Assembly (NCBI GenBank): GCA_017592665.1
Contig: JAGFNW010000001.1
Coordinates: 496,001 to 560,000, forward strand
Source: Streptosporangiaceae bacterium NEAU-GS5
GTDB taxonomy: Bacteria; Actinomycetota; Actinomycetes; Streptosporangiales; Streptosporangiaceae
Length of the DNA: 64,000 nucleotides
Direction of reading: 5' to 3'
The translations under genes were made by a program, and so were the position numbers. The notes under the pieces were generated by a model, which saw only the letters and a list, made by a program, of their open reading frames with translations, did no database searches and had not been told where the DNA came from. Shown here one piece after another: positions 1-8,736 of the stretch (positions within the stretch are counted from its first letter, which is position 1; each line of letters starts with the position of its first letter).

Positions 1-114
1 CGCGAGCAGCAGCGCGGCCAGCACGATCCGGTGCTTGGGGGCGCTCGGCAGCAGTTCACGCCCGTCTCGGGTGGCCTGGAGCGGCCCGAGCACGCCGAAG
101 CGCACGATGTGCAT
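1..114 (-). CDS. SARP/AfsR-type regulator, N-terminal fragment
   Basis: The reverse strand reads an open frame of 38 codons from an ATG at 114 to the window edge. It begins MHIVRFGVLGPLQATRDG and continues through a PSAPKHRIVLAALLL segment. The FGVLGPL start followed by a [G/S]APKxRxxLAxLLL helix is the signature of the N-terminal winged-helix DNA-binding domain of SARP/BTAD transcriptional activators. The rest of the gene lies outside the window, so its domain composition (short SARP or large AfsR type) cannot be judged. It is divergent from the sulfurtransferase, with about 110 bp between the two starts. Confidence 0.75.
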   Translation of the reverse strand, partial: MHIVRFGVLGPLQATRDGRELLPSAPKHRIVLAALLLA

Positions 115-225
115 CTCACCTGCCTCGCCCTCGAGACGGAACCGGCGCGGAACCAGCGCAGAACCGGGGTGTGGGACAACGGAACGCCCCCATCCCAGCA
201 CTTCTGCGGAAGAAAGGACACGCTC

Positions 226-1071
226 GTGGCCACATATGCCAAGCCGGAGTCGCTCGTCGAGACCACCTGGCTCATCGCCCGCCTCGACGACCCGTCCCTG
301 GCGATCATCGAGGTGGACGAGGACAGCTCGGCCTATCACAAAGGCCATATCCCCGGCGCGATCGCGCTCGACTGGCAGCAGGAACTCCACGCCCCGCGCC
401 GCCGCGACTTCATCGCCGCCGACGCGCTCGCCCGGCTCCTGGGGAACAAGGGCGTCTCCAGCGATCAGTCGATCATCCTGTACGGCGGCAACAACAACTG
501 GTTCGCGGCCTACGCCTACTGGCTGTTCCGCCTGCGCGGCGTGACGAATGTCCGCCTGCTCAACGGCGGCCGCAAGAAGTGGGAGCTGGAAAGCCGGCCC
601 ATGGACGCCGAAGCGGTCACCCGTCCCCGCGCCGAGTTCCGCCTCGGGCCCGGCCGTCCGGCCCTTCGCGTCTTCCGCGAGGAGGTCGTACGCCTCGCCC
701 GCGAGGGGCAGGTCACCCTGGTCGACGTGCGATCGCCGATGGAGTTCAGCGGGGAGCTGCTCGCGCCACCGCACCTGCCGCAGGAGCAGCCGTACGTGGC
801 GGGGCACATTCCCGGCGCGCACAACATCCCCTGGGCCACGGCCGCGAACGACGACGGCACCTTCAAGTCCGCCGACGAGCTACGGGCCCTCTACGAAGGA
901 GCCGGAGTGCGCGCGGAGGACGAGGTCATCACCTACTGCCGGATCGGCGAGCGCTCCTCGCACACCTGGTTCGTGCTGTCGGAGCTGCTCGGCCATCCGC
1001 TGGTCCGCAACTACGACGGATCATGGACCGAATACGGCAGCCTGGTCGACGTCCCCGTCGAAACCCGATGA
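226..1071 (+). CDS. Thiosulfate/3-mercaptopyruvate sulfurtransferase (tandem rhodanese)
   Basis: A 281-residue two-domain rhodanese. The N-terminal inactive domain contains the HxxGHIPGA-type element (YHKGHIPGAIALDW). The C-terminal active domain carries VDVRSPMEF, a second GHIPGAHNIPW and the catalytic loop YCRIGERSS with Cys238. The CxxGxR loop is the form typical of thiosulfate sulfurtransferases, which move a sulfane sulfur from thiosulfate to cyanide or a thiol in the cytosol. The GTG at 226 is chosen because AAAGGA lies eight bases upstream and the protein then starts just before the first rhodanese domain; the frame is open further upstream but has no rhodanese-like content there. The SDR gene follows 18 bp downstream and may be co-transcribed. 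Confidence 0.93.
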   Translation: MATYAKPESLVETTWLIARLDDPSLAIIEVDEDSSAYHKGHIPGAIALDWQQELHAPRRRDFIAADALARLLGNKGVSSDQSIILYGGNNNWFAAYAYWLFRLRGVTNVRLLNGGRKKWELESRPMDAEAVTRPRAEFRLGPGRPALRVFREEVVRLAREGQVTLVDVRSPMEFSGELLAPPHLPQEQPYVAGHIPGAHNIPWATAANDDGTFKSADELRALYEGAGVRAEDEVITYCRIGERSSHTWFVLSELLGHPLVRNYDGSWTEYGSLVDVPVETR

Positions 1072-1089
1072 CGGGGGTTGGAGACCGCT

Positions 1090-1947
1090 ATGAACGTCGA
1101 AGGCGACCGCACGGGGGATCTGGCCGGGCGGCGGTGCCTCATCACCGGGGGCAACCGAGGGATCGGCCTGGCCACGGCCATCGAGTTCGCCAAGGCCGGC
1201 GGCCTGGTGACGCTGGTGTGCCGCGACCCCGGGCGGGCGGAGGCGGCCGTGGCGGAGGTGCGCCGGGCCGCCGGCGCCGAGTCGGCCGATCACCTCATCG
1301 CCGACCTGTCGTCGCAGAAGTCGATCCGGCTGCTCGCCGACCGCGTCTACGAACGGCAGCCGCGGCTGGACGTCCTGGTGAACAACGCCGCGATCGTGTC
1401 GCCGGACCGGCAGATCACGGCCGACGGCAGGGAGCTCGTGTTCGCCGTCAACCACCTGGCCTACTTCCTGCTCAGCCGCCTTCTACTGGATCACCTGCTG
1501 GCCTCGGACGACGGGGTCGTCATCAACGTCGCCACGGCCAACCACCGTGACGCGACCGAGAACCTGGAGGACCTCGACGCCGCCGAGGGCTACGACATGC
1601 GCGCGGCCTATGACCGGAGCAAGCTCGCCAACGTCAGCTTCACCCTCGAGCTGGCCCGGCGGCTGGCCGGCACGAGCGTGCGCGTCAACGGCTTCTGTCC
1701 CGGACCGGTCGCCACGCAGCTCCTGATGGAATACCGGCGGGTGCCGTCCGACCTGTGGAAGGAGCGCCTGGCCGGCGAGGATCCGCCCAGCACCGCCGCG
1801 CGGACCGCCCTGCTGCTCGCGACCACGCCCGGCACCGGCCGCTACCTCGAGGACGGCGTCGACGTCGACCCATCCCCCGCCGCCGCCGACCGCGACCTGG
1901 CCGCCCGCCTCTGGGACCGCTGCTCCGCCCTGACCGGCCTGAAGTGA
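1090..1947 (+). CDS. Short-chain dehydrogenase/reductase
   Basis: A 285-residue SDR. The cofactor-binding motif TGGNRGIG lies near residue 22, the NNAA motif (VLVNNAAI) follows, and the active-site Tyr and Lys are in AAYDRSKLAN. The overall order resembles the retinol-dehydrogenase/WWOX-like branch of classical SDRs, but the substrate cannot be inferred. The ATG at 1090 has GGAG six bases upstream and is preferred over an upstream in-frame TTG. It follows the sulfurtransferase by 18 bp, so the two probably share a transcript. The next gene is convergent, and the roughly 270-bp gap shows no clear terminator hairpin. Confidence 0.9.
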   Translation: MNVEGDRTGDLAGRRCLITGGNRGIGLATAIEFAKAGGLVTLVCRDPGRAEAAVAEVRRAAGAESADHLIADLSSQKSIRLLADRVYERQPRLDVLVNNAAIVSPDRQITADGRELVFAVNHLAYFLLSRLLLDHLLASDDGVVINVATANHRDATENLEDLDAAEGYDMRAAYDRSKLANVSFTLELARRLAGTSVRVNGFCPGPVATQLLMEYRRVPSDLWKERLAGEDPPSTAARTALLLATTPGTGRYLEDGVDVDPSPAAADRDLAARLWDRCSALTGLK

Positions 1948-2219
1948 CCCGCAGGTTCACGGATTGACCGGTGCCAGGGGCGGGCCGCACGGAGGATCGC
2001 GGCATGGACGTACTCGCGTCAGAAGGGGAGGGGGCGGCCGGAGGGGGTGCGAAGGTCCAGGGAAGGACGTCTCGAGGAGGGGCGGGGTCTCGTTTGGACG
2101 CGGATGCGTTTCATGTGGGGCTCCGAATGTGACGCGTTCCGATATCGCCCATGGTTCGCCTCCGGGCGGCCGCGGCGCCTCCGGGCAGGCCCTTAACTTG
2201 GCCCCTAGTCACCCCTAGT

Positions 2220-3083
2220 TCATGCCGGATCGCCGTCGAGGCCGGCGTACACGTGCATGGCGTTGCCGGACAGGACGAGCGCGGCGGTCTCGGCGGACAG
2301 CAGCCCCGCGACGGCGCGCGCGTTCGACGCGACGCCCGGCACACCCGGCCAGTCGGTGCCGAAGATCCAGCGTCTGGCCAGCCGCGCCACGTCATACCTG
2401 GCGTAGTACTCCGGCAGCCGCTTGGGCGGCAGCCCCGACAGCTCCAGCCAGACCGTGTCGTACGTCAGCGCGATGAACGCGGCGGCGTCATACCACCAGC
2501 CGCGCCCACCGTGCGCGAGCACCACGTTGAGCTCGGGGAAGTCGCGCAGGACCGGGAGGAGGAACCGGGGGTCGGCGTTCTCGTTGGCCGAGCCGGGGAA
2601 GGTGCTGGTGCCGCAGTGGACGATCAACGGGACACCCCGCTCGCACAGCACCTGGTAGGCGGGATACAGCGACGCGTCGTCGCAGCGGAAACCGCCGTGC
2701 ACGGGGTGCAGCTTGAGCGCGGCCGCCCCCAGGTCGAGCTGGCGGCGCAGCTCCGCCGCGATCGGGTGATGCAGGTGCGGGTTGACGTTGGCGACCGGCC
2801 GGAACCTGACCGGATTGTGGCCGACGATCGGCAGCAGGTCGTCGAACTCCTGCATTCCGGTGGCCTTGGGGCTGTATTCGCAGAACAGCAGCGCGACGTC
2901 GACACCCTGGGTCTGGAAGATCTCGTCGAGCCGATCGGGGCGCGGCCTGCCGTCGCCGTCCCAGGCGTCCTCGATGATCCCCGGAGGGCCGAAGTCATGG
3001 GCCCACTGCATCCAGGCCGGTTTGACGGTGCCGAGCACCGGCACGTGGACATGCGCGTCGATGAGAGGGACGCCGTCGATCAT
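2220..3083 (-). CDS. Amidohydrolase family 2 metal-dependent hydrolase
   Basis: A 287-residue TIM-barrel amidohydrolase of the ACMSD / gamma-resorcylate decarboxylase-like type. The metal-ligand motif DAHVHV sits at the N-terminus, followed by LKLHP, IVHCGTS, LAHGGRGWWY and the late Asp in FGTDWPG, in the order expected for the family. The ATG at 3083 is chosen because it places the HxH motif ten residues in; the frame is open further upstream but that part overlaps the trypsin-like gene and has no family content. The ATG overlaps the stop of the longest trypsin-PASTA reading frame (ATGA), so the two may be translationally coupled. The substrate is unknown: hydrolases and decarboxylases share this fold. 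Confidence 0.88.
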   Translation of the reverse strand: MIDGVPLIDAHVHVPVLGTVKPAWMQWAHDFGPPGIIEDAWDGDGRPRPDRLDEIFQTQGVDVALLFCEYSPKATGMQEFDDLLPIVGHNPVRFRPVANVNPHLHHPIAAELRRQLDLGAAALKLHPVHGGFRCDDASLYPAYQVLCERGVPLIVHCGTSTFPGSANENADPRFLLPVLRDFPELNVVLAHGGRGWWYDAAAFIALTYDTVWLELSGLPPKRLPEYYARYDVARLARRWIFGTDWPGVPGVASNARAVAGLLSAETAALVLSGNAMHVYAGLDGDPA

Positions 3084-4035
3084 GCCGAATGCTCTCGGCC
3101 AGGAGATGTCACTTCCCCATCTTGCGATGGTTTCAGCAACGGCAGCAATCGAGCCTCGCGGGAGCGGCGGTCGCCGGCGGACGGATTCTGGGTCTCCACG
3201 TTTCCGGGGTCGACACAGTCGTTGCGGTGCGAGACCGTGCCCACGGTCAGGCCTGACCCGGTGATGGCGGCACGCGCCGAGGCCTCGTCCCGGCCCAGCA
3301 GATTCGGCATCGTGACGCCGACGTACGTGGTTCCGGCAAAGCCATCGGCCGCTATGCAGGTGCCCCAGTTGGCGGCGACCTGCGGCACGATGTTGGCCAC
3401 CCAGGCCAGTTGCGGCCCGGACAACTCGGTGAAGGCGTCGGGGTTGTCGCATCCGTTGTCGAAGAGTGAGGCGTAACCGAAGCTGTCCAAGCCGACTTCC
3501 ACCGCGACTCCCTGGCGATGGACGATGAGCGGCGCGCCGCTGTCGCCGCGACAGGTCGTGGTCGTGGACGACCCGCCACCGATCATCAGCGACGGGATCC
3601 AGTTGTCCATGAACGGCAGCGGGTTCATCTCGTCGGACATGTCGTCATCGCTGACCAGCACCGTGTTCGCGGTCAGCAGCACTGGGCTGGTCGGGCAGCC
3701 CATGCAGGTCTCGCCGTACCCCATGATTTCGGCCGGGTGCCGGGAGCGTAGGCCCCCGGATCCCAGGGGGCGCCCACCCGGGGCTCGATCGCGCCGTGCA
3801 CCGTGTTGGCCGGCAGCTGGACAAGCCCGAGGTCGTGCCCGTGGGTCACGTCCCCGTCCCGCACCCCGATGCGATGGGGATCTGCCAGGCAGTGCGCCGC
3901 GGTCAGGATCCAATCCCCGCCGATGGCCGTACCACCGCAGACGTATGACCCATTGCCGACGTCCACGGCGACCTGCGCGAAGTAGGCGACGTCCCCCGGG
4001 GTGCCGCCGGCGACCCACCGTCTTATTCGTGTCAT
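3080..4035 (-). pseudogene. Trypsin-like serine protease with C-terminal PASTA domain, frameshifted
   Basis: The N-terminal frame starts at 4035 with AAGGAG about ten bases upstream and reads RWVAGGT (a mature chymotrypsin-type N-terminus), LTAAHC (catalytic His) and HGHDLGLVQL (catalytic Asp). Near 3738 homology leaves this frame and continues in another, which carries MGYGETC, CRGDSGAP (catalytic Ser) and a PASTA-like segment beginning VTMPNLLGRDEASARAAI. One base change near 3738 would rejoin all three triad residues. No signal peptide is visible before the mature N-terminus, which is odd for a secreted protease. The last 20 or so residues also depart from a PASTA ending. I read it as a decayed gene; a sequencing error is the alternative. 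Confidence 0.65.
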
Positions 4036-4312
4036 GCGGTCGATTTCTCCTTGGAGTGGGCTGAGCCGGCGCGCCAAGCGTGAGCACGCGATGTGGAATC
4101 CGTGTGGAATGGTGCGGAACGCCGGGCGCCCGGGCGTTCGCCGATTTCTCCTACGGCGAGATGGAAATGCGCCGGATGGGACTATGGCTGGCCGTCCAGG
4201 CCGGCCTCAGGCGGCGTCGGCGCCGCGCCCTGCCCTTGCCGTGCTCGCCATCCGCGGCCGAGTCCGCCGCTGACCCCATGTTCACGGTGGGAAGTCGATT
4301 GCCTACGAAGAG

Positions 4313-4339
4313 TTGCTGATATTATTAACATATGAGCAA
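4313..4339. promoter_or_regulatory. Metal-sensing ArsR operator overlapping the start codon
   Basis: TTGCTGATAT (4313-4322) and ATATGAGCAA (4330-4339) form an inverted repeat with 9 of 10 positions matching and a 7-bp spacer. The right arm contains the ATG of the ArsR gene at 4332. Form and AT-rich core resemble operators of SmtB/NmtR-type repressors. The position suggests a leaderless or nearly leaderless mRNA whose start is occluded when the repressor binds. Confidence 0.7.
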
Positions 4340-4727
4340 TGCTTCAGACATCGGAGCCTGCGCGGTCCGGGTGGTGGACCGCGAGCGGGTGTCCGGTGTC
4401 CTGGCGGCCATGCCGTCGCAGGAGGATATCGGGGAGCTGGCCGACATCTTCGGGCTGCTGGCCGACCCCGGGCGGCTGAAGGTGCTGGTCGCGCTGCTGG
4501 AGGGCGAGATGTGCGTGTGCGACCTCGCCGCTGTCTCCGGCGCGAGCGAATCCGCGGTCTCCCACCATCTGCGCCTGCTCCGCGCCCACCAGGTCGTACG
4601 TGCCAGGCGGGCCGGCCGGATGGCCTACTACCGGCTGGCCGACGCCCACGTGCGCATGCTGCTGGATCTCGCGCTCACCCACATCGGGCACGCGCCGGCC
4701 GCCCTGCACCCCGAGCGCGTCACATGA
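4332..4727 (+). CDS. ArsR/SmtB-family zinc-responsive repressor
   Basis: A 131-residue winged-helix repressor. The helix-turn-helix is in SGASESAVSHHLRLLRAH. The C-terminal helix carries Asp-x-His followed by His-x2-His (DAHVRMLLDLALTHIGHA), the exact spacing of the alpha-5 zinc site of SmtB/CzrA. A CVCDLA motif in the region of alpha-3 could give a second, cysteine-containing metal site. The protein probably represses its own operon and releases DNA when zinc (or another divalent metal such as Cd, Ni or Co) binds. The exporter gene overlaps its stop by ATGA, so the two form an operon. The start is fixed by the operator overlap and the absence of a better upstream codon. Confidence 0.92.
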   Translation: MSNASDIGACAVRVVDRERVSGVLAAMPSQEDIGELADIFGLLADPGRLKVLVALLEGEMCVCDLAAVSGASESAVSHHLRLLRAHQVVRARRAGRMAYYRLADAHVRMLLDLALTHIGHAPAALHPERVT

Positions 4728-5713
4728 GCGGCGGGCACGGGCATGGGCACGGGCATGGGCACGGCCACGGGCATGGGGTCCGAGCGGACGCGGATGCCCG
4801 ATGGCTGGTCGGCGCGCTGACGGTGATCGTCGCGTTCATGCTGGGCGAGGTCGTGGTCGGCCTGGTCGCCGGTTCGCTGGCGCTGCTGTCGGACGCGGCG
4901 CACATGCTGACCGACGTCGCCTCGATCGTGCTCGCCCTGATCACCATGCGCCTGGCGGCCCGGCCGCCCCGAGGAGGGTTCACCTACGGCCTGAAACGCG
5001 CCGAGATCCTGTCGGCCCAGGCCAACGGGCTGACGCTGGTGCTGCTTGCGGCCTGGCTGGCCTACGAGGCCGTGCGGCGGCTCATCGAACCGCCCGAGGT
5101 GACCGGCGCTCTGGTGCTCGGCACCGCGCTCGTGGGGGTGGCCGTCAACCTCGCCGCCACCTGGATGCTCTCCAGGGCCAACCGGGCCAGCCTCAATGTC
5201 GAGGGCGCCTACCAGCACATCCTCACCGACCTGTACGCCTTCGTGGCCACCGCGGTCGCCGGCCTGGTCATAGTGGTGTCGGGGTTCGGGCGCGCGGACG
5301 CGATCGCCTCCCTCGTGGTCGTCGCGCTGATGCTCAAGAGCGGCTACGGCCTGCTCCGCGAGTCGGGCCGGATCTTCCTGGAGGCGGCGCCCGCGGACCT
5401 TCCGCCGGAGGAGATCGGTCGTGCGCTGGCCACGCGCCGGCATGTGGCCGAGGTGCACGATCTGCACATCTGGGAGATCACCTCGGGCCTGCCGGCCGCC
5501 TCCGCGCACGTGCTTGTGGAACGCGGCCAGGACTGCCATGCCGTACGGGAGGATCTGGAGCGGTTCGTCGAGACGGCGTACGGGATCACGCACACGACAC
5601 TTCAGGTCGATCACGTGCCGGACCCGCTCCTGCAGATCGGCGGCGACGGCAAGGCCGGGCACTGCGACGATCCGCACGGCCCGGTTCACCGCGCGGACGA
5701 CGAGCCTTCCTAG
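4724..5713 (+). CDS. CDF-family (CzcD/ZitB-like) divalent cation exporter
   Basis: A 329-residue cation diffusion facilitator. It begins with a His-Gly repeat, HGHGHGHGHGHGHG, a likely zinc-binding tail. Transmembrane segments follow with the metal-site motifs SDAAHMLTD (TM2) and HILTD (TM5), as in Zn/H+ antiporters. A cytoplasmic C-terminal domain contains the EVHDLHIWEI signature, and the tail is again His/Asp rich. It exports zinc or similar ions across the plasma membrane. ATGA overlap with the ArsR gene and the operator upstream indicate induction by excess metal. Confidence 0.94.
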   Translation: MSGGHGHGHGHGHGHGHGVRADADARWLVGALTVIVAFMLGEVVVGLVAGSLALLSDAAHMLTDVASIVLALITMRLAARPPRGGFTYGLKRAEILSAQANGLTLVLLAAWLAYEAVRRLIEPPEVTGALVLGTALVGVAVNLAATWMLSRANRASLNVEGAYQHILTDLYAFVATAVAGLVIVVSGFGRADAIASLVVVALMLKSGYGLLRESGRIFLEAAPADLPPEEIGRALATRRHVAEVHDLHIWEITSGLPAASAHVLVERGQDCHAVREDLERFVETAYGITHTTLQVDHVPDPLLQIGGDGKAGHCDDPHGPVHRADDEPS

Positions 5714-5846
5714 GCGGATCCGGCCCCGTCTTCGACGGCCCGGCGGCCCCGGATCACGCCCGTAAATGGTTTGCCCGCGAAAGCCGCGCACTGCGATGCT
5801 CGGCCGCGCAGCTGCGGGTGGGCAGGAGCCGAGAGGAAACCACAAA

Positions 5847-7376
5847 GTGGCCGTCACCACGTCCAGCAAGCCGTCCGAGTCCGAGCCGGAGGTCCGCATC
5901 GCGGCCGGCGCCCTCCGCGGCAGCCGGGAGGCGGGCCTGGCCGTCTTCCGCGGCATTCCGTTCGCCGAACCGCCGGTCGGCGCCCTGCGTTTCGCCGCGC
6001 CGCAGCCGGCGCGCGGCTGGGACGGTGTGCGCCCGGCGCTCGCGTTCGGCCCGCCGCCCCCGCAGTCCGACGTGCTCGGGACGCACGACGACGCGGCCGG
6101 CGACGACTGGCTGACGCTCAACGTGTGGACCCCGGGGCCGGATCCGGCGGCCGGGCTCCCCGTGATGGTGTGGATCACCGGCGGCGCGTACGCCCTGGGC
6201 AACTCCACCCTCCCGGAATACAACGCCGGGCACCTGGCCTCGAGCGGGACCGTGGTCGTGACCCTCAACTACCGTCTCGGCATCGAGGGTTTCGCGCAGA
6301 TCGAGGGAGCCCCGGCCAACCGGGGGCTGCTCGATCAGGTCGCCGCCCTGGAGTGGGTGCGCGACAACATCCGCGCCTTCGGCGGCGATCCCGACCGGGT
6401 CACGGTCTTCGGCGAGTCGGCGGGCGGCGGATCGGTCGCCACGCTGCTGGCCATGCCGCGCGCCGCCGGGCTCTTCCGCCGGGGGATCGCGCAGAGCGTG
6501 CCCGGACCGTTCTTCTCCCCCGAGCTGGCCGCCGACATCGCCACCGCCTTCGCCGCCGAGCTCGGGGTCCGGCCCACGGTGGCCGACCTGTCGGCGGTGG
6601 ACCCCGGCCTGCTGCCGGCCGTCGGCGACGCCGTCCACGCCAAGATCGCCCAATGGCAGGATCGCTGGGGGCCGATCACGTACCGGTCGATCCCGTTCGC
6701 ACCGGTCGTCGACGGCGACGTCCTGCCGTCGACCCCGTGGCAGGCGCTGGCCGGCGGCGCGGCCCGGGACGTGGGGCTTCTCGTCGGGCACACCCGTGAC
6801 GAGCACCGGCTGTTCAGTCTGATCGAGGGCGTGCTCGGCCAGGTCACGGCCGAGCAGGCCGAGACCGCTCTGCGCCTGCTCGCTCCGGGCCCGGACGGCG
6901 CGCAGCGCTACCGGGAGGCGTTCCCGGACGCGCGCGACGAGGAGCTGTATGAGCTGGTCAACGCCGACTGGCTGTTCCGCATGCCGAGCCTCCGGCTCGC
7001 CGACGCGCAGATCGCCGGCGGCGGCCAGGCCTACCTGTACGAACTGGCCTGGTCGGCCCCGGGCTTCGGCGGCGCTCTCGGCGCCTGCCACGGCCTCGAC
7101 GTGCCGCTCGTGTTCGGCAACCTGACCAGCGGACGGACCGCCATGCTGATCGGCGACCCGCCCTCCGCGGACGCTTGGGAGCTGTCCGCCCAGATCCGGA
7201 CGGCGTGGACGGCGTTCGCCGCGCACGGCGACCCGGGCTGGCCCGCCTACGACGCCGACCACCGCCTCACCCAGATCTTCGACACGCCGTCGACGGTCGC
7301 CCCTTATCCGGAAGAGGCCTCGCGCCTGCTCTGGCAGGACCACCCCTTCCCCGTCCTCCCGCTGCTCGCGCGGTAA
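5847..7376 (+). CDS. Type-B carboxylesterase
   Basis: A 509-residue alpha/beta-hydrolase of the carboxylesterase type-B family. Features in order are FRGIPFAEPPVG, the oxyanion-hole segment ITGGAYALG, the nucleophile elbow GESAGG (Ser191) and a late catalytic His in GACHGLDVPLVFG. The GTG at 5847 is chosen because GAGAGGAAA precedes it closely; the frame is open for 27 more codons upstream without family content. There is no signal peptide, so it is probably cytosolic. The substrate is unknown; para-nitrobenzyl esterase-like enzymes are the nearest described type. Confidence 0.92.
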   Translation: MAVTTSSKPSESEPEVRIAAGALRGSREAGLAVFRGIPFAEPPVGALRFAAPQPARGWDGVRPALAFGPPPPQSDVLGTHDDAAGDDWLTLNVWTPGPDPAAGLPVMVWITGGAYALGNSTLPEYNAGHLASSGTVVVTLNYRLGIEGFAQIEGAPANRGLLDQVAALEWVRDNIRAFGGDPDRVTVFGESAGGGSVATLLAMPRAAGLFRRGIAQSVPGPFFSPELAADIATAFAAELGVRPTVADLSAVDPGLLPAVGDAVHAKIAQWQDRWGPITYRSIPFAPVVDGDVLPSTPWQALAGGAARDVGLLVGHTRDEHRLFSLIEGVLGQVTAEQAETALRLLAPGPDGAQRYREAFPDARDEELYELVNADWLFRMPSLRLADAQIAGGGQAYLYELAWSAPGFGGALGACHGLDVPLVFGNLTSGRTAMLIGDPPSADAWELSAQIRTAWTAFAAHGDPGWPAYDADHRLTQIFDTPSTVAPYPEEASRLLWQDHPFPVLPLLAR

Positions 7377-7386
7377 CACCCGTCAG

Positions 7387-7414
7387 CCGAGACCGCCCTC
7401 AGGGGCGATCTCGG
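7387..7414. terminator. Bidirectional hairpin between convergent genes
   Basis: An 11-bp stem (CCGAGACCGCC against GGCGATCTCGG, one mismatch) with a 6-nt loop lies in the 91-bp gap between the convergent carboxylesterase and flavoprotein genes. There is no T-run, as is usual in high-GC actinobacteria. Confidence 0.5.
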
Positions 7415-7467
7415 CGATGCGGACGAGCCCGTGAACCGCTCGGCGAGCTCGGCGAACTCGCCGGTGA

Positions 7468-8655
7468 TCACGACGAGGCGACCGCCGGTCGGGCTGCGGC
7501 CTCCCGCCCCGGCCGCGGACCGCCCTTGAACCAGATGACGGCGCCCGGCCTGCGGGCCTCCAGGCGGATCCCCTGCACCGCGCTCCGGCAGGCCAGCTCC
7601 TTGATCATTGCCCCCGTACGGCCACCGACGTAGAACTTCACCGGGGTGTCGTCTTTCCGGGCGACCTGCAGCGTGGCGGCATGCCGGCCGAGGCTGACGC
7701 ACGATCCGACGAACGCCTGGTTGATCACGGCCGGCTCCTTTCCCGCGACGCGGCTCAGCACCGTGTCGGCTGCCTGCGCCCCGAGCGGGCCGGATGCCTG
7801 GCAGCTCATCCGCAGCGGCTGCCCGGACGGCGCGGCGGCGTCACCGGCCGCGACGACGCGGTCGTCGTCGACGCTGGTCAGCGTCTCGTCGGTGAGCAGT
7901 CGGCCGACCGGGTCCGTACGCAGCCCGCTCGCGGCCGCCAGCACCGGCAATCCGAAGCCCCCCGTCCAGATCGTGAGCGCGCTCGGCCGCACCACACCGT
8001 CGGCGAGGACGACCGAATCCGGCCCGACCTCGGCCACCTCGGTGCCCTGGAGCACCGCGACACCGTGCCGGGACAGCCATCTGGCGAGAGACCGGCGGCC
8101 CGGCGCGTCGAAGGTCGGCGCCAGGATCCGGCCGCAGACCAGGGTGACCTTCCGTCCCTGTTCGGCCAGTTCGGAGGCGGTCTCGATGCCGGTCAGCCCG
8201 CCGCCCACCACAGTGACCGGAGCGTCGGGCGGCAGCCCGTCCAGCCGGGCGCGCAGCCGCTCGGCGTACTCGAGCTCCCCGATGGGAAAGGCGAAATCGG
8301 CCGCGCCGGGCAGTGTCGACGGGATGGCGGCGGTGCTGCCGACCGCGTAGATCACGTAGTCGTAGTCCAGCGCGTGGCCGGACGCGAGCCGCACCGCGCG
8401 GGCGGCGGTGTCGATGCGGGTGGCGCTGTCGACGACCAGCCGGATGCCCTCGCCGAGCAGCGTGCCGTAGTCGACCGTGGCGTGGCGGGTGCCGGCCACG
8501 AACTGGTGCAGCCGGATCCGCTCGACGAACTTCGGACGCGGATTGACCAGCGTGATGTCGATGCCGCCGCGGCGCCGCAGCCGGTTGGCCGCCATCGTCC
8601 CGGCGTATCCGCCGCCGATGACGACGACCTTGGTGATTGCGCTGTCTTCTGTCAT
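7468..8655 (-). CDS. FAD-dependent NAD(P)H dehydrogenase (NDH-2-like)
   Basis: A 395-residue flavoprotein disulfide-reductase-fold protein. The FAD dinucleotide motif VVIGGGYAGTMAANRL is near the N-terminus. The second, NAD(P)H-binding motif is VTVVGGGLTGIETASELAE, and the FAD-contact motif VVAAGDAAAP lies near residue 290. It resembles type II NADH dehydrogenase/AIF-like proteins that move electrons from NAD(P)H to quinones or small acceptors. The ATG at 8655 follows a GAGGG stretch; longer in-frame sequence upstream lacks homology. It stands alone, convergent with the esterase and followed upstream by a secreted-protein gene on the same strand. Confidence 0.88.
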   Translation of the reverse strand: MTEDSAITKVVVIGGGYAGTMAANRLRRRGGIDITLVNPRPKFVERIRLHQFVAGTRHATVDYGTLLGEGIRLVVDSATRIDTAARAVRLASGHALDYDYVIYAVGSTAAIPSTLPGAADFAFPIGELEYAERLRARLDGLPPDAPVTVVGGGLTGIETASELAEQGRKVTLVCGRILAPTFDAPGRRSLARWLSRHGVAVLQGTEVAEVGPDSVVLADGVVRPSALTIWTGGFGLPVLAAASGLRTDPVGRLLTDETLTSVDDDRVVAAGDAAAPSGQPLRMSCQASGPLGAQAADTVLSRVAGKEPAVINQAFVGSCVSLGRHAATLQVARKDDTPVKFYVGGRTGAMIKELACRSAVQGIRLEARRPGAVIWFKGGPRPGREAAARPAVASS

Positions 8656-8736
8656 GCCCTCTGGACACCGCGGATCAAGGAAATGTGACGCGACGTGACG
8701 CACCTCACTCGAGCACGGCGTCGGCCCGGCCTGACC

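Noticed and set aside
171-1550. Long forward frame overlapping the sulfurtransferase and SDR genes
   Set aside because: Arg/Pro/Gly-rich out-of-frame shadow of two well-supported genes, with no motif of its own.
4628-6268. 546-codon reverse frame opposite the zinc exporter and esterase genes
   Set aside because: Composition typical of antisense to GC-rich genes; the forward genes have complete motifs and ribosome-binding sites.
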